The translations under genes were made by a program, and so were the position numbers. A stretch of DNA of 64,000 nucleotides. It comes from CAZYFH01 sp965197395 (lineage in GTDB: Bacteria; Acidobacteriota; Vicinamibacteria; Vicinamibacterales; UBA8438). Positions 33,942-40,722 of this stretch are shown piece by piece. Below the pieces are notes generated by a model, which was not told the DNA's origin, ran no database searches, and saw nothing but the letters and a program-made list of their open reading frames with translations. The stretch is taken from the NCBI GenBank assembly GCA_965197395.1, contig CBDANB010000003.1, positions 124,001 through 188,000 on the forward strand, given 5' to 3'. Position 1 is the stretch's first letter, and the number at the start of each line of letters is the position of its first letter.

Positions 33942-35071
33942 GCAAGCGCGACTACTACGACGTGCTCGGCGTTCCACGCGACGTCGACGAGACGCAGCTC
34001 AAGAGCGTGTATCGCAAGCTGGCGCTCAAGTATCATCCCGACCGCAATCCGGGCGACCAGGCGGCCGAGGAGCGCTTCAAGGAAGCGGCCGAGGCCTATG
34101 GCGTGCTCGCGGACGCCGACAAGCGGGCGCGGTACGATCAGTTCGGTCATGCCGCCGTAGGCGGCGCCAGCGGGAGCGCCGGCATCGACCCGACGATCTT
34201 CGCCGACTTCAACGACATCTTCGGCGGGCTCGGCGACCTGTTCGGTGGCGGCCGTCGCCGAGGTGGTCCGCAGCGGGGCTCGGATCTGCGCTACGACCTC
34301 GAGATCGCATTCGAGGAAGCGGCCAGCGGCACGGAGACAACCCTGCAGATCCCGCGCGCCGAGCCGTGCGGGGCGTGCGCGGGGTCGGGCGCCGCAGCCG
34401 GCTCGAGCCCGGAGACTTGTTCCCAATGCCGTGGCCGCGGGCAGGTGCGATATCAACAGGGCTTTCTGACGGTCGCCCGCACATGCGGACAGTGCCGCGG
34501 CACGGGCAAGGTCATCCGGACCCCCTGCCGTGAGTGTCGCGGCGCGGGGCGCCTCGAGCAGGACCGGAAGATCACGGTCAAGGTGCCGGCCGGCATTGCC
34601 ACGGGTCAGCGGCTCCGGCTCTATGGCGAGGGCGAGCACGGTCATACGGGCGGACCGCCGGGCGACCTCTACGTCGTGGTGCATGTTAAGGACCACGAGT
34701 TCTTTCAGCGCGAGGGCGAGGATCTGTGGTGCGCGATTCCGGTCACCTATCCCACACTGGTGCTCGGCGGCACGATCTCGGTGCCGACGCTCAATGGCAA
34801 CGCGACGCTCCATGTTCCCAAGGGCACGCAGGCCGACGCGCGGTTTCGCGTCCGGGGCAAGGGGCTGCCCCACGTGTCCGGTCGCGGCCACGGTGATCTG
34901 TATGTCACGGTCAGGGTCGACGTGCCTACCTCGGTCTCGCGTGAGCAGAAGGACCTCATCACGGAGCTCGACAAGACGATGCCGCAACGCGCGTCCGAGC
35001 CGAGCCGGCCGACCGAAACGGACGGCGACGACCGTCCGTTCTTCGAGCGCGTCAAGGACATCTTTGGGTGA
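33938..35071 (+). CDS. dnaJ: Chaperone protein DnaJ
   Basis: GTG 33938 starts a 377-residue type I DnaJ. The J domain (1-70) has YHPDRNPGD with the HPD motif; a Gly-rich region (FNDIFGGLGDLFGGG) follows; four zinc motifs CGACAGSG, CSQCRGRG, CGQCRGTG and CRECRGAG lie at about 145-210; then the C-terminal substrate domains. It stimulates the DnaK ATPase and delivers unfolded proteins. dnaK itself is not in this cluster. The start is coupled to the grpE stop and the end overlaps prmA. Confidence 0.96.
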   Translation: MSKRDYYDVLGVPRDVDETQLKSVYRKLALKYHPDRNPGDQAAEERFKEAAEAYGVLADADKRARYDQFGHAAVGGASGSAGIDPTIFADFNDIFGGLGDLFGGGRRRGGPQRGSDLRYDLEIAFEEAASGTETTLQIPRAEPCGACAGSGAAAGSSPETCSQCRGRGQVRYQQGFLTVARTCGQCRGTGKVIRTPCRECRGAGRLEQDRKITVKVPAGIATGQRLRLYGEGEHGHTGGPPGDLYVVVHVKDHEFFQREGEDLWCAIPVTYPTLVLGGTISVPTLNGNATLHVPKGTQADARFRVRGKGLPHVSGRGHGDLYVTVRVDVPTSVSREQKDLITELDKTMPQRASEPSRPTETDGDDRPFFERVKDIFG

Positions 35072-35970
35072 GGGGTAGGCCGGCGCTCGATGTCCGGCTC
35101 CCGACGGACGCACCGGCGCTCCCCGCGCGGCTCGATGCGTTGCTCGACGACTTCCGTCCCTTCGCGATCCAGGAGCACGACACCGGCCGGCGGGCCGATA
35201 TCGTCGCACGGCGCGTCTACTTCTTCTCGCGAGACGACCGAGACGGCGCGCATGCGGCGATCGCTGGCACGCTCGCGCCTGACGGCGCGGAAGCGCAGGC
35301 GGTGGAGGTGCCGGACGACCGGTGGGCCGAGCGCGCCCAAGCGAGCCTCCGCGCGGTCCGTGTGGGCAACCTGATCGTCGCGCCGCCTTGGGATCTCCCG
35401 CCGGAGGCGGCGGACGACCGGCGCGCCGTCATCGTGATTCATCCGTCAATGGGATTCGGCACGGGACATCACGCGTCGACCCGGCTGTGTCTCCGGGCAC
35501 TGCAAGCCGACGGCGTCGTCCCAGCCGGGGCGGCCGCGCTCGACCTTGGGACGGGGTCGGGGATCCTCGCAATCGCGGCAGCCGCGCTTGGCGCGGTCGA
35601 GGTCATCGCCGTCGATCGCGATGACGATGCGCTCGCGAACGCCGGCGACAACATCGCGCGGAACGGCGTCGCGTCGATAGTCCACCTGCGCCACATGGAC
35701 GTGCGAGCCATCGATGCCCCCGTGTGCGGATTGGTGACCGCCAACCTCACCGGTTCGTTCTTCGTGCAATATGCGGGGCAGCTGTCGCGGTGCGTACGAC
35801 CCGGTGGTCGTTTCGTTGCCGGAGGCCTGACGACCCTCGAAGAGCCCGACGTCCGCGCGGCTTTCGCGCCGGCCCTGTCTCCCGTCGCGCGCAGCGTCGA
35901 AGACGGCTGGGTCGCGCTGACCTTGCGTCGAGAACGCGCCGGCGCGACCGCTCCCGGGCGTCATCGGTGA
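35068..35970 (+). CDS. prmA: Ribosomal protein L11 methyltransferase
   Basis: A 300-residue SAM-dependent enzyme with GTG start overlapping the dnaJ stop (GTGA). PrmA hallmarks are MGFGTGHHASTRLCLRAL, the SAM motif LDLGTGSGILAIAAAALG, and the acidic AVDRDDDALANA. The N-P-P-Y-like position reads TANLTGS (canonical PrmA has NI-type residues here). It methylates lysines and the N-terminus of L11. DnaJ-PrmA-RsmE adjacency is common in bacteria. Confidence 0.93.
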   Translation: MRGRPALDVRLPTDAPALPARLDALLDDFRPFAIQEHDTGRRADIVARRVYFFSRDDRDGAHAAIAGTLAPDGAEAQAVEVPDDRWAERAQASLRAVRVGNLIVAPPWDLPPEAADDRRAVIVIHPSMGFGTGHHASTRLCLRALQADGVVPAGAAALDLGTGSGILAIAAAALGAVEVIAVDRDDDALANAGDNIARNGVASIVHLRHMDVRAIDAPVCGLVTANLTGSFFVQYAGQLSRCVRPGGRFVAGGLTTLEEPDVRAAFAPALSPVARSVEDGWVALTLRRERAGATAPGRHR

Positions 35971-36719
35971 CCTACCGCTTCCTTGCCCCCGACGCCGACC
36001 GACCCGCGTTGACGGTGCAGTTGCCTGCCGATGAGGGCCGGCATCTCGCCCGGGTGCTCCGCCTCAAAGTCGGGAATGCCGTCCGTGTGTTCGACGGCCG
36101 CGGGCACGAGCATGCCGCCGTCGTCACGACTGTGGGCCGCGAGTGTGTCACCGTGCGAACCGGCAGCGCGGTGGTGCCAACACCCGAAGGCGCTGTGCGC
36201 GTGAGGCTCGCCGTCGCGCTCCTGAAGGGGCGCAAGCTGGATAACGTCGTGCGCGACGTCACCATGCTCGGCGCGTCGGTCGTGACACCGCTGCTGACGA
36301 CGAACACGGCCAGGCCGCTCAACACGCAGCGAACCGCGGCGCGCGCGCGGTGGGTCAGTATTGCCGTCGCCTCCGCCAAGCAGTGCGGCCGCGCAGTGGT
36401 GCCACAGATCGACGAGCCGACGACGTTCGATCGCTTCGTGCAGACCGCCCCAGCCGATGGGCTTCGGCTGTTGCTGGTCGAACCGGCCGCCGCGTCCGGC
36501 ACGGGCGCGGCCGAATCCGTGAGGGCGCTGTCAGCGGCCAAGCCGCCGGCAACGGCGACCGTGGTGATCGGTCCGGAGGGTGGCTGGACGCGCACGGAGC
36601 GCGATCTCGCGGTGGACGCCGGGTTCCGCACCGTGACGCTCGGCACGCGCACCCTCCGCGCCGATGCGGCGCCGGTGGCGGCACTGTGTGTGCTCCAGTT
36701 CGTCTGGGGCGACCTGTAG
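35967..36719 (+). CDS. rsmE: 16S rRNA m3U1498 methyltransferase
   Basis: GTG 35967 overlaps the prmA stop and gives 250 residues; the longer frame upstream is antisense-like shadow. A PUA-like N-terminal domain (EGRHLARVLRLKVGNAVRVF, then DGRGHEHAAVVT) precedes a SPOUT knot domain (ALLKGRKLDNVVRDVTMLGA, SVVTPLLTTNTARPL, AVASAKQCGRAVVPQI, VIGPEGGWTRTERDLAVDAG and LGTRTLRADAAPVAAL). These are the characteristic RsmE motifs. Confidence 0.95.
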   Translation: MTYRFLAPDADRPALTVQLPADEGRHLARVLRLKVGNAVRVFDGRGHEHAAVVTTVGRECVTVRTGSAVVPTPEGAVRVRLAVALLKGRKLDNVVRDVTMLGASVVTPLLTTNTARPLNTQRTAARARWVSIAVASAKQCGRAVVPQIDEPTTFDRFVQTAPADGLRLLLVEPAAASGTGAAESVRALSAAKPPATATVVIGPEGGWTRTERDLAVDAGFRTVTLGTRTLRADAAPVAALCVLQFVWGDL

Positions 36720-36894
36720 ATCCACACTGACGCGGATGCTTCCCGGCTCATGGGCTTAGGGCGTATGGCTTGTGGCCGCACAACGACATCGCGCCACACC
36801 GCTCCAACAGCGGAAGATGAACGACCACGCGGGCGTGCCTTCGCCAGCCTTGAGCCCTGAGTCCTGAGCCCAAAGCCGGTTCGTACCGAGGGTC

Positions 36895-36900
36895 TATACT
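36895..36900 (+). promoter_or_regulatory. -10 box TATACT before the zinc-ribbon kinase gene
   Basis: TATACT ends 12 bases before ATG 36913, predicting a transcript start about 6 bases before the start codon. No convincing -35 box. The 36720-36890 stretch otherwise shows no feature. Confidence 0.45.
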
Positions 36901-36912
36901 GGCCGCACCCGC

Positions 36913-37893
36913 ATGCTGTTTCGAGGACAGACGCTCGGCAAGTACAAGATCCTGGCTCCTCTTGGCAGCGGCGGTTTCGGAGCCGTCTACCTCGCCAAGG
37001 ACACCTGGATCGACAAGGACGTCGCGATCAAGGTTCCCCACAAGCAGAACCTAAACTTCGGCGAGCTGCTCCGCGAGCCGCGCCTGTTGGCGGCGCTGGA
37101 TCACCCGAACATCGTGTCCATCACGACTGCCGAGAAGGAGGAGAACGTCTTCTTCATCGTGATGGAGTACGTCGAGGGCCGCACGCTGGAAGACGAAATC
37201 GCGAACGACGGTGCCCTCGCCCCGGACCGGGTCGTCGAATACACGACGCAGATCACCAGCGCCGTCGAGCACGCGCACCGGCAGGGGGTCATCCACCGCG
37301 ACCTACGTCCTCCCAATGTGCTGATCTCGGGCGCCGGGGTGCTCAAAGTCGCCGACTTCGGCACGTCACGGTTCCTCGAGATCGCCGCGCACGGCACAAC
37401 GGTCATCGGCAGCCCGCCATACATGGCCCCGGAGCAGTTCGAAGGCAAGGCGGTGTTCGCCTCCGACATCTACTCGCTCGGCGTGACGATGTATCAGATG
37501 GCGACGGGCGTGCTCCCATACGACGCGCCCGCACCAAGCGACCTCGACCGTCTGATGCGCGGGGAGCTGGTCCGACCACCCCGGCTCAGGAACCCCGGCA
37601 TCCCGAAGGCACTGAACGACATCATCATGAAGGCGCTCGCACCGGAGCTGTCGGCGCGTTATCAGCGCGCGAGCGATCTGTTGCGCGACCTCGAGGGCAC
37701 GCAGGACACAGGGGATCGCCGAACTCCGCGATCGGGCCGGACGACCAACAGCGCAGGCCATGACGCCGAGATGCGCGATATCCAGACACGTCTACAGACC
37801 GAGACACCCCCCGCCGGCCGCTTCTGCTGGCAGTGCCACAAGCCACTGCACGCGCGCACCGACCGCTGTCCGTTCTGCGACGAGATGCAGTAG
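36913..37893 (+). CDS. Soluble Ser/Thr protein kinase with C-terminal zinc ribbon
   Basis: A 326-residue protein without a membrane helix. Kinase domain at about 10-265: LGSGGFGAVYLAKD, ATP lysine K40 (VAIKVP), IHRDLRPPNVLIS from 127, DFG at 148-150, and GSPPYMAPEQFEG. The lysine of HRDLKPxN is arginine here (R132), while the catalytic aspartate is kept. The tail (about 300-326) carries FCWQCHKPLHARTDRCPFCD, a four-cysteine zinc ribbon that could bind partner or nucleic acid. The stop codon TAG is formed at the edge of palindromic repeat B1. Substrate unknown. Confidence 0.9.
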   Translation: MLFRGQTLGKYKILAPLGSGGFGAVYLAKDTWIDKDVAIKVPHKQNLNFGELLREPRLLAALDHPNIVSITTAEKEENVFFIVMEYVEGRTLEDEIANDGALAPDRVVEYTTQITSAVEHAHRQGVIHRDLRPPNVLISGAGVLKVADFGTSRFLEIAAHGTTVIGSPPYMAPEQFEGKAVFASDIYSLGVTMYQMATGVLPYDAPAPSDLDRLMRGELVRPPRLRNPGIPKALNDIIMKALAPELSARYQRASDLLRDLEGTQDTGDRRTPRSGRTTNSAGHDAEMRDIQTRLQTETPPAGRFCWQCHKPLHARTDRCPFCDEMQ

Positions 37894-37978
37894 CAGCACC
37901 CGTGGTGGATGTGCCGCTCGGTTCGAGCGGTGATGCATCGCCGCTCTCGGTGCGGCGCGGACCTTTCACCACGGGCTC
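37893..37978 (+). repeat. TA-flanked inverted-repeat element, family B, short copy
   Basis: The left arm GCAGCACCCGTGGTGGATG and the reverse complement of the right arm GAGCCCGTGGTGAAAGGTC pair imperfectly. TA dinucleotides flank the element (37891-37892, within the kinase stop codon, and 37979-37980). The centre holds a smaller palindrome around CCGCTCGGTTCGAGCGG. Related to the longer copy at 45965-46124. Confidence 0.7.
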
Positions 37979-37983
37979 TAGGC

Positions 37984-38013
37984 TTGCAATACGGCGGGGG
38001 CGGCCGCTACACT
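37984..38013 (+). promoter_or_regulatory. Promoter of ilvE
   Basis: TTGCAA (37984-37989) and TACACT (38008-38013) are 18 bp apart; the transcript would start near 38020, giving a leader of about 45 bases. Confidence 0.6.
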
Positions 38014-38064
38014 CGGGACAGGCGTCGTAAACTACTCAGTGCACACGATTTCACGGGGTCTGGC

Positions 38065-39036
38065 ATGAGCTTCGGGCAGGGCCGCATCTGGATGAACGGG
38101 TCGCTCGTTGACTGGGACGACGCGAAAATCCACGTCGGCTCTCACGTCGTGCACTACGGCAGCGGCGTGTTCGAGGGCGCCCGGTGTTACGACACGCCGA
38201 ACGGCGCCGCGGTGTTTCGTATCGACGCGCATGTCCGCCGGTTACTCGACTCGGCAACGATCTATCGGATGGATCACAGCTTCCGGGCGGACGAGCTCGA
38301 GCACGCGGTCCTGGATACCATCCGCGCGAACGGCTACACGGCCTGCTACATCCGCCCGCTGCTCTACCGCGGCTACGGCGAGCTCGGCGTCAACCCCTTC
38401 AAGTGCCCGGTCGACGTGGCGATTCTCGTCTGGGAATGGGGCGCGTATCTCGGGGACGAAGCCCTCGAGCAGGGCGTCGACGTGCAGGTCAGCTCGTGGG
38501 GTCGCGGCGCGCCGAACCGCTTTCCGTCGGTCGCCAAGTCGACGGCCAACTACGCCAACTCGCAGCTGATCAAGATGGAATCGACACTGAATGGCTACGC
38601 CGAGGGCATCGCGCTCGACCCGGCGGGCTATGTCAGCGAGGGCAGCGGGCAGAACATCTTCGTGGTGCGAGACGGCATCATCACGACCCCGCCGCTGGCG
38701 AACTGCGTGCTCCCCGGCATTACGCGGGATGTCGTCATGACGCTGGCCGACGAGATGGGCTTCGCGATGCGGCAGGAAGCGTTCCCGCGCGAAGCGATGT
38801 ATATCGCCGATGAAGTGTTCTTCACAGGTACGGCCGCCGAAATCACCCCGATCCGGTCGATCGACAAGATCGCGATCGGAAACGGCTCGCGTGGCCCGGT
38901 GACGGAGGCGATTCAGCAACGGTTCTTCGACGTCATCGCCGGCCGAGCCGCCGATACCCACGGGTGGCTGACGTACGTCTACACGGACACCGCGACGGCG
39001 GTGGAACCCACCGGAACCACAGCCAAGGCCCGCTAG
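38065..39036 (+). CDS. ilvE: Branched-chain amino acid aminotransferase
   Basis: ATG 38065 gives 323 residues; the longer frame passes through the promoter. A fold-type IV PLP enzyme: GRIWMNGSLVDWDDAKIHVG, HYGSGVFEGARCYDTPNG, the PLP lysine region SVAKSTANYANSQLIKMES (catalytic K in VAKSTANY), GYVSEGSGQNIFVVRDG and EVFFTGTAAEITPIRSID. It interconverts branched-chain 2-oxo acids and leucine, isoleucine and valine. pilT follows after 11 bp. Confidence 0.95.
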   Translation: MSFGQGRIWMNGSLVDWDDAKIHVGSHVVHYGSGVFEGARCYDTPNGAAVFRIDAHVRRLLDSATIYRMDHSFRADELEHAVLDTIRANGYTACYIRPLLYRGYGELGVNPFKCPVDVAILVWEWGAYLGDEALEQGVDVQVSSWGRGAPNRFPSVAKSTANYANSQLIKMESTLNGYAEGIALDPAGYVSEGSGQNIFVVRDGIITTPPLANCVLPGITRDVVMTLADEMGFAMRQEAFPREAMYIADEVFFTGTAAEITPIRSIDKIAIGNGSRGPVTEAIQQRFFDVIAGRAADTHGWLTYVYTDTATAVEPTGTTAKAR

Positions 39037-39047
39037 GAGCCCTCGCC

Positions 39048-40199
39048 GTGGACCTCAACGAGCTCCTGACGGTCGCCATCGGCGAAGGTGCGTCCGACGT
39101 CCACCTCAAGACAGGAACGCCGCCGACGATGCGTGTCAGCGGGCGGCTCGTGCCTATGAGCGGCGCCGCGCCCCTCGCCAAAGACGACGTCGAGCGTATG
39201 GCGGCGACGGTCATGCCGGCTGAGGTGGCGCAGGCGTTCGAGCGCGAACAGGACGTCGACCTGGCGTATAGCATCGCCGGCGTCGGGCGATTTCGCTGCA
39301 ACGTCTTCCGGCAGCGGGGGACGGTCGGGTTGGTCCTGCGCATCATCCCCATGAAGATCCTCACGATCGACGAGCTCGAGCTGCCACCGGTGCTCAAGCG
39401 GATCGCCGACGAAGAGCGCGGCCTCGTGCTCGTCACCGGCACGACCGGCAGTGGCAAGAGCACGACGCTCGCGGCATTAATCGACCACATCAATACGTCG
39501 AAGCAGGCGCACGTGATGACCGTCGAGGACCCGATCGAGTACCTCCACCGGGACCGACAGTCGATCGTCAATCAACGCGAGGTATCGGTCGACACGAAGT
39601 CGTTTGCGCACGCGCTGCGTGCCGCGTTGCGGCAGGACCCCGACATCATCCTGGTCGGCGAGATGCGTGATCTCGAAACCGTCGAGACCGGATTACTCGC
39701 CGCGGAGACCGGGCACCTCGTCATGTCGACGCTCCATACCCTCGACGCGACAGAAACCATCAACCGCATCATCGCGGTTTTTCCGCCGCATCAGCAGCGG
39801 CAGACGAGGCTGCAGCTCGCCAGCGTGCTCAAGGCGGTCATCTCGCAGCGGCTGATTCCACGGGCGGACGGCCAAGGGCGCTGCGCCGCGCTCGAGATCA
39901 TGATCGCGACCGCGTTCATCCGCGACTGCATCGTCGGCAAGGACAAGACGTACCAGATCAAGGGCGCGATCGCGCAGGGCACGTCGCAATACGGCATGCA
40001 GTCGTTCGACCAGGCGATCTATGCGCTCTACGCGAAACAGCGCATCACGCTCGACGAGGCGCTGCGCTGGGTCTCCAACGTGGACGAGTTCAAGCTGAAA
40101 GTACAGGGGATCGGCAGCACGTCCGACATGGCGCGCGACGACATGGCCGAGTCGGCCCAGGTGAGCGAGAGCCCCGACATCGAGCGGTTCGGGGGATAG
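39048..40199 (+). CDS. pilT: Type IV pilus retraction ATPase PilT
   Basis: GTG 39048, with AGGAG just upstream, gives 383 residues. N-terminal PAS-like region (VAIGEGASDVHLKTGTPPTM), Walker A (VTGTTGSGKSTTLAALIDH), Asp box (VEDPIEYLHRDRQSIVNQRE), Walker B (DPDIILVGEMRDLETV), His box (LLAAETGHLVMSTLHTLDAT), then AIRNLIRE-like C-terminal region reduced to IKGAIAQGTSQYGMQSFDQA. It powers pilus retraction for twitching and DNA uptake, which fits with comEC. No other pil genes are adjacent. Confidence 0.95.
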   Translation: MDLNELLTVAIGEGASDVHLKTGTPPTMRVSGRLVPMSGAAPLAKDDVERMAATVMPAEVAQAFEREQDVDLAYSIAGVGRFRCNVFRQRGTVGLVLRIIPMKILTIDELELPPVLKRIADEERGLVLVTGTTGSGKSTTLAALIDHINTSKQAHVMTVEDPIEYLHRDRQSIVNQREVSVDTKSFAHALRAALRQDPDIILVGEMRDLETVETGLLAAETGHLVMSTLHTLDATETINRIIAVFPPHQQRQTRLQLASVLKAVISQRLIPRADGQGRCAALEIMIATAFIRDCIVGKDKTYQIKGAIAQGTSQYGMQSFDQAIYALYAKQRITLDEALRWVSNVDEFKLKVQGIGSTSDMARDDMAESAQVSESPDIERFGG

Positions 40200-40221
40200 C
40201 TGCCCGGCCGAGCCACCAGAC

Positions 40222-40692
40222 GTGGCCCCTGATGCGTTTGCGATCGGCCTGGCGCTGTTGGCGCGCCGCGAGCTGTCCACGTCGCAGCTCCGCGACCGGC
40301 TGCTGCGAAGGAACTTCTCGCCCGGCGTCGTCGAGCGCGCTCTCGAGCGCCTTCGAGATGAGCACGCGCTCGATGACAGGCGCGCCGCCGCGACCTACGC
40401 GCGAACCGCCGTGCTGGTGAAACGGCGCGGACCACGGCGTGTCGCCCGGGAGCTCGAGACGCGCGGTATCGAGCGCGGGGACGCACTGGCCGCGGTCGAT
40501 GCCGTCTACGCCGATCACGACGAGCAAGACGTCCTCGAACGCGCCCTGGCGCGCCGCCTCGAGGGCCCCGTCCAGGACCGCGCTCAGTTCCGCCGACTCT
40601 ATCAATATCTGCTCCGTCAAGGATTCGACGCCGGCATGGCCGCCGCGACGTTGCGCGCGCGGTCGAAGACCGCTGGCGCGCCCGACGACTGA
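40222..40692 (+). CDS. recX: Regulatory protein RecX
   Basis: GTG 40222 gives 156 residues. Three-helix repeats of RecX are visible: ALLARRELSTSQLRDRLLRR, VVERALERLRDEHALDDRRA, YARTAVLVKRRGPRRVAREL, RLYQYLLRQGFDAGMAAATL. RecX modulates RecA filaments. It precedes alaS, as in many genomes, but recA itself is not upstream here (pilT is). Confidence 0.9.
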   Translation: MAPDAFAIGLALLARRELSTSQLRDRLLRRNFSPGVVERALERLRDEHALDDRRAAATYARTAVLVKRRGPRRVARELETRGIERGDALAAVDAVYADHDEQDVLERALARRLEGPVQDRAQFRRLYQYLLRQGFDAGMAAATLRARSKTAGAPDD

Positions 40693-40722
40693 CCCGGACC
40701 GGCGTCGAGTGTCCATGAAACA

